DNA of 64,000 bases, taken from Streptomyces sp. NBC_00569. GTDB taxonomy: Bacteria > Actinomycetota > Actinomycetes > Streptomycetales > Streptomycetaceae. Positions 16,941 through 25,597 of the stretch are shown here, in pieces. The notes under the pieces are model-generated. The model was not told where the DNA came from and did no database searches. It was given only the letters and a program-made list of their open reading frames with translations. The first letter of the stretch is position 1. Every line of letters begins with the position of its first letter. Both the position numbers and the translations under genes were made by a program. The stretch is taken from contig NZ_CP107783.1 in assembly GCF_036345255.1 (NCBI RefSeq), positions 2,108,001-2,172,000 of the forward strand, in the 5' to 3' direction.

Positions 16941-18128
16941 TCATGCCTCCTGCGGGGTCAGGGCGGCCGCACGGGCGATGGCACCCAGCGCGTCCAGGTG
17001 AGCGGGGGAATCGGCCACCGGCTGATCGGTGGCGGAGAACTTCGCGATGACGACGTCGGTCTGCGGGTCGAGCCAGAGGTACTGGCCGAAGATGCCGACC
17101 CCGTAGAAGGACCCGTGGTCGTCGCCCGGGATCCACCACTGGTTCTTGTAGGTGCCGCCCGCCGCCGCGTCGGACTCGGCCGTGGTCGCGAAGCGCCCTC
17201 CGCGGCGCGTCCGCGCGATCCAGTCAGACGGCACCACCTCTGCGCCCTGGCGCCACCCGTCGTCGAGAATCAAGCGCCCGAATCGCGCGAGATCGCGTAG
17301 GCGCATCCCCATCCCGGCACACGCATAGGGCGTTCCATGGTCGTCGACCGTGACGAAGGCGTCGTCCTCGGCGCCGATCCACGACCAGAGATGTCGCCGC
17401 ATCAGCTCGCCGTAGTCCGCGCCGCCCGCGCGTTCGAGCACCCACGCGAGGACGTCGGTGGTCCCCGAGCAGTACTGGAAGCCGGCGCCGTGCCGGCCGG
17501 CGCCGCGCAACTGGGCCAGGAACGGCCGGGTGCCGACCACGTCCTCGGACTGCCGCGGCCGCCACCCGGCAGCGCGGTCGCCCGCGTGAACCTCGGCCGT
17601 GGGCTCCAGGTACGACATGTCGTAGCGCGGCGCCGCGGTCATGTCGAGCAGCTGTCCCACAGTGGCGCCGGCATAGGAACCCGCCGCCAGCTCCGGGACG
17701 TACGTCGGGACGGTCGCCTCGAGGTCAAGGAGGCCGGCGGCGGCCAGCACCCCGGCCAGCATGCCGGCGAACGACTTCGAGATGGACATCACGATGTGGC
17801 GAGACGCGGAGGTGAACCCACCGAAGTAGCGCTCTGCGAGGATCCTGTCGCCGCGCAGCACGAGGATGCCGTCGGTGTGCGTGCGAGCGAGGAACTCCTC
17901 TGCGCTGTTCGGCCGCCCTTCGGGGCCCGGCACCGTCAGAAGGTCCCAGTCCAAGGGCTCACTCGCGGGCACCAGCATGCGTACCGGTGCCTCACCGCGA
18001 GCAATGGTCGTGCAGGGGACCACGTCCTCGACCCGGTGCAGACCGAGTCGGTGATGAGGCGGGGTGAGCCAGTTGCCGAGCGAGACGTCACAGGAAGTCA
18101 TGCAGGAGATGGTGATCCCGGCCACCAA
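16941..18128 (-). CDS. Class-C beta-lactamase-like serine hydrolase
   Basis: 395 residues from GTG 18128 (AGGAG sits only a few bases upstream); ATG 18101 is an alternative start giving 386 residues. The catalytic SxxK motif is SISK at 115-118, followed by a Tyr motif in FQYCSGTTD. The fold is that of 6-aminohexanoate-dimer hydrolase (NylB) and esterase EstB relatives, with AYACAGMGMRLRDLARFGRLILDDG being typical. No secretion signal is seen, so it probably acts in the cytoplasm on an amide or ester. Upstream in the operon of an NCS1 permease and divergent from a LysR regulator, it fits a small inducible catabolic unit. Confidence 0.88.
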   Translation of the reverse strand: MVAGITISCMTSCDVSLGNWLTPPHHRLGLHRVEDVVPCTTIARGEAPVRMLVPASEPLDWDLLTVPGPEGRPNSAEEFLARTHTDGILVLRGDRILAERYFGGFTSASRHIVMSISKSFAGMLAGVLAAAGLLDLEATVPTYVPELAAGSYAGATVGQLLDMTAAPRYDMSYLEPTAEVHAGDRAAGWRPRQSEDVVGTRPFLAQLRGAGRHGAGFQYCSGTTDVLAWVLERAGGADYGELMRRHLWSWIGAEDDAFVTVDDHGTPYACAGMGMRLRDLARFGRLILDDGWRQGAEVVPSDWIARTRRGGRFATTAESDAAAGGTYKNQWWIPGDDHGSFYGVGIFGQYLWLDPQTDVVIAKFSATDQPVADSPAHLDALGAIARAAALTPQEA

Positions 18129-18157
18129 CTCCTGTCCAAGACCTAACCACTACCCAT

Positions 18158-18180
18158 CATCATGCCGATTCGGCATGATG
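18158..18180. promoter_or_regulatory. LysR-type palindromic site next to the start codon
   Basis: CATCATGCCGA (18158-18168) and TCGGCATGATG (18170-18180) are a perfect 11-bp inverted repeat around one T. It ends only 4 bases before the LysR ATG at 18185 and 30 bases upstream of the divergent hydrolase start. Binding there would directly block the regulator's own gene. Confidence 0.75.
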
Positions 18181-18184
18181 AAGC

Positions 18185-19081
18185 ATGGAGCTACGCCACC
18201 TTCGGTGCTTTGTGACGGTCGCCCAACTCGGCACCGTCACGGCCGCCGCCGGCCAACTGCACATCGCTCAGCCCGCGGTGTCCCGCCAGATCCAGCGCCT
18301 GGAGCGCGACCTCGGCGTCACGCTCTTCCGTCGCAACGGCCATCGGCTATCCCTCACCGACGCGGGCCGCCACACGCTCGACGTGGCGCACGACCTGCTC
18401 ACCCGGGCCGACCGGCTGACGACGGTCGCAGGGCAGATGGCCGACGGACAACTGACCCGGATCTCCTGCGTGGCCGCCCCCACCACGCTGGACTACGTCC
18501 TCGCTCCGTTCGTCGCCACCCTCGACGACGACGACCCGTTCATCGACGTCGTCTCCGTCCTCGGCGACGAGGTGCACGAGGCGGTCGTCGCCGGACACGA
18601 CTTCGGCATCGCCGCGAACATGCCCCCCGCGGGCCGCCTTGCCTGGCAACACCTCACCCGCGTGCCACTGCACGCCTACGTCAACCCGGGCCACCCGTGG
18701 GCCCACGACACCGGCATCACGCTGGACGAATTGATGAAGCAGCCTCTCCTCCTTCCGGGCCCGACGGACCCGACGCGCACCGTTCTCGACGCAGCCGTCA
18801 TCGCGGCCCGACTCCGGTATCAACGCCACGCCGAGGTCCCATGGGAGCAGATGCGCCACGCCCTGGCGGCAGGGCGGCGTGGCGTCGCGATCGGGACCGA
18901 GTTGCCGCGGTTCGGCACCCGCCCCGTGCTCGTCCTCGACACCGATGGCGCTCCCGTCCAACTCCCCATCCACGCCTGCTGGAGCCACGACCACTACGCA
19001 GCCGCAGCGCTCGAGCAGTTGGCCACGCGACTCGGCACCTTTGCCGAACAGGTCGTCCGCCCCGAGGCCGAAGCGATCTGA
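18185..19081 (+). CDS. LysR-family transcriptional regulator
   Basis: 298 residues. Residues 1-60 are the canonical LysR winged helix, MELRHLRCFVTVAQLGTVTAAAGQLHIAQPAVSRQIQRLERDLGVTLFRR. Residues about 90-295 form the two-lobed substrate-binding domain. The start ATG is preceded by a palindrome rather than a ribosome site, so the mRNA may be leaderless. It is divergent from the serine hydrolase / permease operon and is the probable inducer-responsive activator of it. Confidence 0.93.
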   Translation: MELRHLRCFVTVAQLGTVTAAAGQLHIAQPAVSRQIQRLERDLGVTLFRRNGHRLSLTDAGRHTLDVAHDLLTRADRLTTVAGQMADGQLTRISCVAAPTTLDYVLAPFVATLDDDDPFIDVVSVLGDEVHEAVVAGHDFGIAANMPPAGRLAWQHLTRVPLHAYVNPGHPWAHDTGITLDELMKQPLLLPGPTDPTRTVLDAAVIAARLRYQRHAEVPWEQMRHALAAGRRGVAIGTELPRFGTRPVLVLDTDGAPVQLPIHACWSHDHYAAAALEQLATRLGTFAEQVVRPEAEAI

Positions 19082-19247
19082 GGCGCAGAGCATCGGCGTA
19101 GTCGCTTGACGCTCGGTTCATGACGATCTGTCAGCTCGGCGGGATTCCGGAGACGGGCCCGCCACAGCTTCTGTCGGCTGTGGGGCTCGTACAGGCATCG
19201 CTGCAGGTGAACAGTGGAGTTCATGGTTGGCAGTGGTGGCCGGGACG

Positions 19248-19484
19248 CTACCCCGATGATCGTGTCGCTGCTGTACCACGCTGCTCGCACGCGCGACGAA
19301 TGAGGGCCGTCCAGCCTCCCCAGTACGGCGAGTGCGGGTCGATGTCCCGTAACCCCGTCTCGCGCCAGTTGGCGAAGTCTTCCGCCTCGCTGGTCACGCC
19401 GTAAGCGTCACGCATCTCCAGATGCGCCGCGGACTGTTGGGCTCCGTCAAGGAGTTCATCGAACATCGGTGACTTCGAGGGCAT
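19248..19484 (-). pseudogene. Truncated DUF6879-family gene
   Basis: 78 residues. MFDELLDGAQQSAAHLEMRDAYG, AEDFANWRETGLRDIDP and WTALIRRACEQRG match the first third of DUF6879 proteins (about 170-190 residues when intact, often next to XRE/DUF397 gene pairs in Streptomyces). After RRACEQRG the frame runs into unrelated sequence and stops, and the conserved second half (IRYEH region) is absent downstream. Confidence 0.65.
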
Positions 19485-20069
19485 CGCGCGCCCCCAATCT
19501 CGCGCCCATCGGCCCCATGATTCCCGCTGTCCTCATGCGAGCGGCACGCCAAGACCGTCACGCCGGTGGCCGTGATGCGAAATCTCGGACACATCAGGCT
19601 CGCCGAGTCCGACGCATAGCCCCCCGTCGCCGGTGCGCCGGGGCACGCACCAGCGACGGGACAGGACAGCCGTTCGATGGCCAGCAGTAGGGGGCGGCCG
19701 CCTTGCAGAGCAAGACGCCTCCGCCGTGATCCATCCGACGGAGGCGCCTTACGTTTCCCCTGCTCACCGGCAAGTGTTTTACACCTGCCGTCACTCGGCT
19801 TGGATATCTCGCGCAGGTGGACGAGGTCGCGGCCGAGGTGTCCGGTGATCTGATGCGGCGACCGGCCGTGGCGAGGGAGTTCACCCCGGAGCACAAGGCC
19901 AGGGCGATCGAGGTCAGGTCAGGCAGGTGACCGTACGGCGACGCCATGGCCTGCCGTGAGGCCAATACGCCTGTGACAGAACGAAGACGTCGCGGAGGAC
20001 TGCCTGTGACTCGGTGCGAGATACAAATACTTCCGACCACATGCACCGCGCTACACCTGGGGGAACACC
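19485..20069. other. Mostly non-coding stretch with a small coding relic
   Basis: A hairpin with arms CGCCTCCG (19716-19723) and CGGAGGCG (19739-19746) looks like a weak terminator. The plus frame about 19760-19930 reads TPAVTRLGYLAQVDEVAAEV and REFTPEHKARAIEVRSGR before a stop; it looks like a C-terminal fragment without a start. No intact gene. Confidence 0.3.
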
Positions 20070-20753
20070 ATGAAGTACACCCGCATCGCTACTTTCGCCG
20101 CCATCGGCGTCGCCGCCACCCTCTCGCTCACCGCCTGTGGCGGCGACGACTCCGGGAAGGCCTCGTCCTCCAAGGGCTCTTCGTCCTCGTCTTCTTCGTC
20201 CTCGAACGGTGGCTCGAAGTCGGAGGGCGGCTCGGGCTCCGACGGCTCGGGCTCTGGCGGCTCGCAGGCCAGCAACGCGAAGGCGGGCTCCGGTGAGAAC
20301 ACCAAGGAAAAGGCCTCCGCAAACGGCGCGACGAAGACCGGCAGCAAGGTCACATTCTGCAAGACCCAGGACCTGGCCATCGACGCTGCGGACGCAGCGC
20401 CGGACAAGGTCTCCGGCAGGATCAACATCACCATGATCAACCGGGGTTCGACCACCTGCTCGGCGACGGGCTTCGCGGGCGTAGACATCAAGGACGCCGA
20501 CCACACCTCGAGCCCCATCGAACGCGGCCAGGCCCAGCCGCGTGTCACCATCCTGAAGCCGGGCGACGCCGCTGTCTTCGACCTCGCCTACGACATCGAC
20601 AACACCGGCAACAGCCTCGCGACCCCGACCGACATCCTGGTGACGCCCCCGAACGAGACCCACACCGTGAGCCTGAAGTGGCCGGCGGGCGCGGGAGCGA
20701 TCAAGGGCGCCTACACCGACGTTCAGGTCTACCCCACGCACACGACCAAGTAA
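20070..20753 (+). CDS. DUF4232 lipoprotein with Ser/Gly-rich linker
   Basis: 227 residues from ATG 20070. Signal peptide with lipobox LTAC (Cys at about 23). Residues about 28-95 are a low-complexity linker, almost only Ser, Gly, Lys and Asn, encoded by runs of tcg/tcc/tct codons. Residues about 98-225 are a DUF4232 domain (CKTQDLAID... INITMINRGSTTCSATGF... PRVTILKPGDAAVFDLAY), an Ig-like beta fold found on actinomycete surface lipoproteins of unknown role. It is anchored outside the membrane with the linker spanning the wall. Monocistronic. Confidence 0.88.
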   Translation: MKYTRIATFAAIGVAATLSLTACGGDDSGKASSSKGSSSSSSSSSNGGSKSEGGSGSDGSGSGGSQASNAKAGSGENTKEKASANGATKTGSKVTFCKTQDLAIDAADAAPDKVSGRINITMINRGSTTCSATGFAGVDIKDADHTSSPIERGQAQPRVTILKPGDAAVFDLAYDIDNTGNSLATPTDILVTPPNETHTVSLKWPAGAGAIKGAYTDVQVYPTHTTK

Positions 20754-20872
20754 GGGCAGCGCCAGCGGCCAGCGCCGGCCCTGGTGGCCAACCTCCCTAT
20801 CCCGCAAGATCTTGGCCATCCAGAGCGCAGCTGGCCCATGTCAGCGCGCTCGTCGGCGAAGTCCATGTTCAT
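20729..20872 (-). CDS. Possible small ORF, unknown
   Basis: 47 residues from ATG 20872, preceded at good distance by GGGAGGGAAG. It begins MNMDFADERADMGQLRSGWP and ends in the 3' end of the convergent DUF4232 gene. The strong ribosome site is the only positive evidence; the overlap argues against. It may be the decayed start of a lost gene. Confidence 0.25.
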   Translation of the reverse strand: MNMDFADERADMGQLRSGWPRSCGIGRLATRAGAGRWRCPYLVVCVG

Positions 20873-21749
20873 GGGGCTTCCCTCCCTTGATTGATGGACA
20901 CGCTGATACTGGTTCTGCTTGATCCAGATAAAGCAGACCCGATGGGGGCCCGGCCGCGCTTCCACAGGCGCGGACCGGGACTCCGTGGCCGCCCCGGGCC
21001 CGAGCTGGGACAGCGCCGCGGTCGGGGGTCGACCTGTTCCGGGCTCGCGGGCAGCGCGTGATCTGCGGGCTGGACACCGGCAACGGCGCCAACCTAAGTT
21101 GCACCGCCCGGAGTTGAAGGTGCTGGCGGCTTGGCGACTGCGGGCGAGGGCGGCGTCTCGGCGGGAGTCTGCCGATCGCGTACAACAGCGGCTGTCGCCC
21201 CTTTCTGCCAACGCGCCAGAAAGCGGTCCAGCCGGACCGTGCTCGCGCACAAGCTCCAGCATGTTCGCCGCGACCGGGACGCAGCCGTTGTAGGAGTGGA
21301 AGCCGCACGCGATACCACTGGCCCTACCAGCGGTGGCGAGTGAGACTGGCGACCCTTGTCGTCGAACTCTTGGCGGGGCGCTTGCCGACCTAGTGGATCT
21401 CCTCCGGCTCGTGCCCCGCGTGAGACACCGCCCGGCAGCATGGCAATCACCACACCAGAACCACATCGATACCGGCGGTGTACTGGCCGGTCGAGCCTGG
21501 CGGCCCGGTCGTGCAATCCGGGGGTCTCGGGGCGTGGATGCAGGCTCAGCGATGGAGGTGGGACAACGCGGCCCGGTTCTCGGGCGGGCCGGCCTATCGG
21601 TGGCTGACCGGGGCGGATGCGGCGGCGCTGCAGGAGGGAGTTCCAAGAGCGGGGCAAAAGGGGTCGCCAGCGGTTGTGGCTTTCGTCAGTCGCCCTCAGC
21701 GATTCGGGTATTTCGGCTTGCTGTCAGTGGTGGCTTGTAGGTTGATCGG
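20873..21749. other. Relic-like stretch without an intact gene
   Basis: Fragments on both strands look coding but switch frame (minus about 21300-21150, HSYNGCVPVAANMLELVREH; plus about 21300-21390, WPYQRWRVRLATLVVELL; plus about 21530-21650, WDNAARFSGGPAYRWLTGADAAAL). I cannot name a family. The left end of the TnpB element must lie in its last part. Confidence 0.3.
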
Positions 21750-23075
21750 GTGATCGTGATGCAGGCGTACCGCTTTGCGCTCGACCCGACTCCGCGTCAG
21801 GTCGGTGTGTTGCTGCGTCATGTCGGTGCTGCCCGGGTCGCGTTCAACTGGGGGCTTGCGGTGGTGAGGGCGAACCTGGGGCAGCGTGAGGCGGAGCGCT
21901 CTTACGGGGTTTCCGAGGGTGAGCTGACGCCGGCGTTGTCGTGGTCGATGTACTCGCTGCGCAAAGCCTGGAATCAGGCGAAGGGTGAGGTGGCGCCGTG
22001 GTGGGCCAAGTGCTCGAAGGAGGCTTATGCCACCGGTCTGGATCGCCTCGCCACCAGCCTGAAGAACTGGAGCGACTCCACGTCGGGGAAGCGCAAGGGC
22101 CCGCGTGTGGGCTTCCCGCGTTTCAAGTCCAAGCGGAAGTCCACCTTGTCGGTGCGGTTCACCACCGGCACGATCCGTCTGGAGGGGCGGACGCATGTGG
22201 TGCTGCCGGTCCTGGGCAGGATCAAGACGCACGAGTCGACGCGCAAGCTTGCCCGCCGTCTCGAGGCGGGGACGGCGCGGATCATGTCCGCGACGGTCCG
22301 CTGCGAGGCCGGGCGTTGGTTCGTGTCGTTCACGGTGGAGGTTGAACGGGAGGCGCGCACGCCTGCCCGGCCGGATGCGGTGATCGGTGTGGACCTGGGG
22401 GTGAAGACCCTCGCGGTGTTCTCCGACGGGCGCCCCGCAGCCCAGAACCCCAAACACTTCCACACCGCCCGCCAAAAGTTGCGGCGTCTGTCGCGGACGG
22501 TGTCCCGCCGTCAGGGCCCCGACCGGCGCACCGGCCGGCGGCCGTCGAACCGGTGGCGCCGCGCGGATGCCCAGCGCAACAAGGTCCACCACCAGGTCAC
22601 CGCGCTGCGCCGGGACCAGATCCACAAGCTGACCACCGGCCTGGCCCGCGAGTACGGGACGATCGTGGTCGAAGACCTGAACGTTGCGGGCATGGTCAAA
22701 AACCGCCGGCTCGCCCGCGCTGTCGCTGATGCCGGGTTCGGTGAGATCCGCCGCCAGCTCGCATACAAGACCGTGTGGAACGGCGGCCACCTTGAGGTCG
22801 CGGACCGCTGGTTCCCCTCCTCGAAGACGTGTAGTTCCTGCGGCACGGTGAAAACCAAGCTGCCGCTGCGGGTACGCACGTACGTCTGCGAGACGTGCGG
22901 ACTCGTCCTGGACCGGGACGAGAACGCCGCACTCAACCTCGCCGCGCTCGTGAAGCGGCACGTCGCCGGGAGTGGCCCGGAGACACGAAACGGACGTGGA
23001 GCCGACCGTAAGACACCGCCTCGCGGTGCAGGTGGCAGAGAAACGTCTACCTTGCACGGGACCTCATCCCGGTAA
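21750..23075 (+). CDS. tnpB: TnpB, IS200/IS605-family RNA-guided nuclease
   Basis: 441 residues, intact length. The N-terminal helical/wedge part ends near 205. The split RuvC site is complete: VIGVDLGVKTL (Asp 215), IVVEDLNVAGM (Glu 309) and DRDENAALNL (388-397). The zinc ribbon has CSSC at 361-364 and CETC at 380-383. No TnpA transposase is nearby, so the element is IS1341-like and not able to move alone. TnpB uses RNA from the right end of its own element to cut the empty target site, favouring element retention. A right-end hairpin is visible downstream. Confidence 0.95.
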   Translation: MIVMQAYRFALDPTPRQVGVLLRHVGAARVAFNWGLAVVRANLGQREAERSYGVSEGELTPALSWSMYSLRKAWNQAKGEVAPWWAKCSKEAYATGLDRLATSLKNWSDSTSGKRKGPRVGFPRFKSKRKSTLSVRFTTGTIRLEGRTHVVLPVLGRIKTHESTRKLARRLEAGTARIMSATVRCEAGRWFVSFTVEVEREARTPARPDAVIGVDLGVKTLAVFSDGRPAAQNPKHFHTARQKLRRLSRTVSRRQGPDRRTGRRPSNRWRRADAQRNKVHHQVTALRRDQIHKLTTGLAREYGTIVVEDLNVAGMVKNRRLARAVADAGFGEIRRQLAYKTVWNGGHLEVADRWFPSSKTCSSCGTVKTKLPLRVRTYVCETCGLVLDRDENAALNLAALVKRHVAGSGPETRNGRGADRKTPPRGAGGRETSTLHGTSSR

Positions 23076-23080
23076 GACAA

Positions 23081-23134
23081 GGACTTTCGTCCAGCAATGG
23101 GCGAATCACTGAGATGCACCGTGTCTCAGTGCAA
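23081..23134 (+). ncRNA. Probable right end / omega-RNA 3' end of the TnpB element
   Basis: After the tnpB stop come a short hairpin GGACTTTCGTCC (23081-23092) and then GAAT followed by CACTGAG (23107-23113) pairing with CTCAGTG (23125-23131) and the tail CAA. This is the usual order of an IS605-type right end (GAAT, hairpin, ...CAA). If so the guide would start at 23135 with CGGCTGTTGTGGGGG. Confidence 0.5.
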
Positions 23135-23379
23135 CGGCTGTTGTGGGGGCGCCGGATGCGAGGCGGCCGGCGGCGAAGCGAGGGCGCGGGGCGTCACGAG
23201 CAGGCCGAGAAGCGAGGGCGTCGGGCGTGACGGAGCTGGCCGTGAAGCGTTGAACCCAGCAGTTGTGGTGCCGCCGGACAGTGTCCAATGATATTGGACG
23301 CAAGTCCTCCGTAGCACCTGGTGGCAAGCCGTTCAAGAGTGTTTGCTCAACCGCCTTGCTAGCAGGGAGAATCGATCTC

Positions 23380-23760
23380 GTGGCCAACGCACTGCAGGTA
23401 TTGGTGAAGAGTCGGCTGGAGCAGCAGGGCTGGTCCTACGGTGATGTGGCCCGGCGTGGCGGCATTCCGCGTTCGACCGTCCATCATCTGGCGACCGTCG
23501 CGAATGTGGCCCGTATGCCGCAGCAGGCCACTCTCGAAGGCCTGGCCCGGGGGCTGGACGTGCCCCTGGACGCGGTACGTAGAGCCGCTGCTGAAGCCTG
23601 CGGTATTCACCTGTACTTCGAGGATCCTGCCGACACCGCTTCCGACCCGGAGATCTCCACGCTCATCGCCAGTGTCCAGCGGCTGTCCGACGCGGACCGT
23701 CGCCACGTCACCGCACTCGTCGAGTCTCTCCTGGGCGGCACGCCCGGCGGCCCCGGCTAG
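23380..23760 (+). CDS. XRE-like HTH regulator, copy 1
   Basis: 126 residues from GTG 23380 with GGGAG nearby. Residues about 5-65 are a Cro/CI-type HTH: LEQQGWSYGDVARRGGIPRSTVHHLATV, then MPQQATLEGLARGLDVPLDAVRRAAAEACG. The C-terminal part is helical (EISTLIASVQRLSDADRRHVTALVESLL). It is about 90% identical to the protein encoded on the opposite strand at 29726-30136, and the identity includes some 20 bases before the start codon. The two copies bracket the peptide island; the gene downstream is the 86-residue protein, also duplicated. Confidence 0.85.
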   Translation: MANALQVLVKSRLEQQGWSYGDVARRGGIPRSTVHHLATVANVARMPQQATLEGLARGLDVPLDAVRRAAAEACGIHLYFEDPADTASDPEISTLIASVQRLSDADRRHVTALVESLLGGTPGGPG

Positions 23761-23898
23761 GGGCTTCTCTCCGCACTGGCGTGCATTGCGTGGCGAAGCG
23801 TCAGATCGCCGTAAAAATCGTTCCATTGAGGCTATCCTCTCGTCGCACGGGCCGCGTTGGACCGCCCGAAACCTCCGGGGAGAGAGAGGGGGGTCTAC

Positions 23899-24159
23899 GT
23901 GCTTGTCGTCCATGGAGCGTCCGCAACCGCCGTCGTACGGGGCAGGACGGGGGAACCGGTGGTCCTGCTCTCCGGCGAGCTCCCCGAGGCCCTCACCCCC
24001 GCAGCCCGCGACGAGTTGCTGAACCTGGCCGCCGCGGTGCTCGACGCCGAGGAGCTGCGCCTGTTCCGCAGCTGCCTGTCGGCACTGCACTGCGGCGAGA
24101 AACTCGACGAACGCCGTATCGAGGTCAGCGGCGCCGTCCTGACCGTCTATCGGAGTTGA
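23899..24159 (+). CDS. 86-residue protein of unknown function, copy 1
   Basis: 86 residues from GTG 23899, preceded by a GA-rich ribosome site (GAGAGAGGGGGG). The sequence starts VLVVHGASATAVVRGRTGEP and continues with helices (LTPAARDELLNLAAAVLDAEELRLFRSCLSALHCGEKLDERR) and a final strand IEVSGAVLTVYRS. No signal peptide, no membrane helix. The family is unknown to me. It lies 138 bases after the XRE-like gene, and a near-identical inverted copy is at 24999-25259, so regulator and protein probably act together. Confidence 0.75.
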   Translation: MLVVHGASATAVVRGRTGEPVVLLSGELPEALTPAARDELLNLAAAVLDAEELRLFRSCLSALHCGEKLDERRIEVSGAVLTVYRS

Positions 24160-24175
24160 TCCCGGACATGGCCGT

Positions 24176-24206
24176 GGGGCTCCCGGGAGTTGCTCCCGGG
24201 AGCCCC
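24176..24206. terminator. Bidirectional hairpin terminator
   Basis: Perfect 14-bp stem GGGGCTCCCGGGAG (24176-24189) with 24193-24206, loop TTG. It lies between two convergent genes, 16 bases after the 86-residue protein gene. Confidence 0.85.
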
Positions 24207-24265
24207 GCATCGGGTGCGCCCCATATCGGTTGCGCCCCACATGGGTGCCGCCCGATCAGACCGGA

Positions 24266-24601
24266 TCAGAAGTTGCGGTAGCAGTCCCTGTAGTCGTTGT
24301 AGTCGTTGTAGGTGCGGTAGTTGACGTGGCGGTAGCCCCTCCAGTCGTTGCGGTAGCCCCTCCAGTCGTTGCGGTAGCCGCAGTTGTCGTCCCACCGGCT
24401 CCAGTGGTGCCCGCGGTGGTGCCGGTTGTACCGGGAGTCCGCGCACCAGCCGTTGTTGTGGAGGGCCGGCTTGTGCAGGAGCCGGTGGGCTTGGGCCGGG
24501 GCGGCGGTCGCGGTGGAGGCCATGGCCGTGCCGGTCAGGGGGATGGCGACTGCTGCGACGGTCAGGGCGGCCGTCGCGGTGGCGCGTGCCAGTTTTCTCA
24601 C
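24266..24601 (-). CDS. Small secreted Tyr/Asn/Arg-rich protein
   Basis: 111 residues from GTG 24601, chosen for AAGGAG at good distance. Residues about 1-37 are a signal peptide (TATAALTVAAVAIPLTGTAMA) with likely cleavage after an Ala motif. The mature part is rich in His, Arg, Tyr, Asn and Trp, with tandem NDWRGYR units and NDYNDYRDCYRNF at the end, and three Cys. The tandem units come from a 21-bp DNA repeat (24330-24350 and 24351-24371). It lies between the inverted copies of the 86-residue gene. Low-complexity aromatic/basic tails suggest a wall- or polymer-binding surface peptide; function unknown. Confidence 0.75.
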   Translation of the reverse strand: MRKLARATATAALTVAAVAIPLTGTAMASTATAAPAQAHRLLHKPALHNNGWCADSRYNRHHRGHHWSRWDDNCGYRNDWRGYRNDWRGYRHVNYRTYNDYNDYRDCYRNF

Positions 24602-24998
24602 CGTGTTTCTCCTTGTTTCGATGAATTGCCGGATGGCGTGCCAGACATTACTCGGCAGCGACCCTGAGCTCATTCATCCAACCGGCTATGGGCGACTTAC
24701 CGGACCACAATCGGCGTGGGGTTCCACGGCGCTCAAAACATGCCCTGAGCTTGGGTTATCGGGTATTTCCGGACCTCGCTCCTGCGGCGGCCGGAAACAC
24801 TCTTCAGGGTGAAGCAACTCCGGTATGTCGTAGTCGCGTTGCGGGTCACCAAGGAATATCAAAAAGGCTTCCGGATCGCCCCGGGTAATGCGTTGAAGAA
24901 TTCCGTGTCGTTTTCATGAGCGGGGAGTTCTGTCCTGCGGAAACGGGAATCTGCCGCGACGTATTTGCCCCGCGTTGTGCGCAGTCGTTTCGACGCGG
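24602..24998. other. Non-coding stretch
   Basis: Holds the promoter region of the minus-strand secreted-protein gene and the 3' flank of the second 86-residue gene. I see no gene and no clear hairpin. Confidence 0.5.
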
Positions 24999-25259
24999 TC
25001 AGCTTCGGTAGACGGTCAGGACGGCGCCGCTGACCTCGATACGGCGTTCGTCGAGTTTCTCGCCGCAGTGCAGTGCCGACAGGCAGCTGCGGAACAGGCG
25101 CAGCTCCTCGGCGTCGAGCACCGCGGCGGCCAGGTTCAGCAACTCGTCGCGGGCTGCGGGGGTGAGGGCCTCGGGGAGCTCGCCGGAGAGCAGGACCACC
25201 GGTTCCCCCGTCCTGCCCCGTACGACGGCGGTCGCGGACACTCCTTGGACGACAAGCAC
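24999..25259 (-). CDS. 86-residue protein of unknown function, copy 2
   Basis: 86 residues from GTG 25259. From residue 10 onward it is identical to copy 1 at 23899-24159; only the first residues differ (VVQGVSATA against VVHGASATA). It is divergent from the precursor-peptide genes that start at 25598, separated by a 338-base region that should hold promoters for both. Copy 2 has no XRE gene beside it, unlike copy 1. Confidence 0.75.
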   Translation of the reverse strand: MLVVQGVSATAVVRGRTGEPVVLLSGELPEALTPAARDELLNLAAAVLDAEELRLFRSCLSALHCGEKLDERRIEVSGAVLTVYRS

Positions 25260-25597
25260 GTGCACCCCTCTCGCGGAGGTTTCAGGTGGTTCACCCGTCT
25301 TGAGGGTCGAGAGGATAGCCATCGCAGACCCCCTCAACATGGGCCTTTCGGACCTGAGTTGAGCCAATCGGGTGAGAGTGCGACGCGTGTCGGTCGGAGT
25401 TCGTCTCCGGGCATTCGCGCTCCCACCTGCCGTTTCCCTTGATGGGCGATGTGTCCGGTGAGGGGCGATGTGCGTGAAGTGGTTGTCCGAGGTTCTTGAA
25501 CGCTCTACTGTCCAATCTCGTCAGACAGAACGTCCGGCATGGATGGACATCCGGGATCGGATGTGACCGCCCATGCCCATTCAGTAAAGGAACCACC
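25260..25597. promoter_or_regulatory. Divergent control region of peptide genes
   Basis: No gene. The direct repeat GGGCGATGTG occurs at 25444-25453 and 25463-25472. TTGAAC at 25496-25501 could be a -35 box for the peptide operon, but no good -10 follows at standard spacing. AAAGGA just before 25598 is the ribosome site of the first peptide. Confidence 0.4.

Larger units (their letters stand above)
23897..25261. repeat. Inverted repeat, about 263 bp arms
   Basis: Arms 23897-24159 and 24999-25261 are reverse complements with only a handful of differences by eye, starting CGTGCTTGTCGTCCA and covering the whole 86-residue gene in both places. They enclose about 840 bases holding the Tyr/Arg-rich secreted-protein gene. 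The near identity means recent duplication or ongoing gene conversion. Confidence 0.85.

Noticed and set aside
24330..24371. Possible CRISPR-like repeats
   Set aside because: Two head-to-tail 21-bp units without spacers, in a coding frame giving NDWRGYR repeats.
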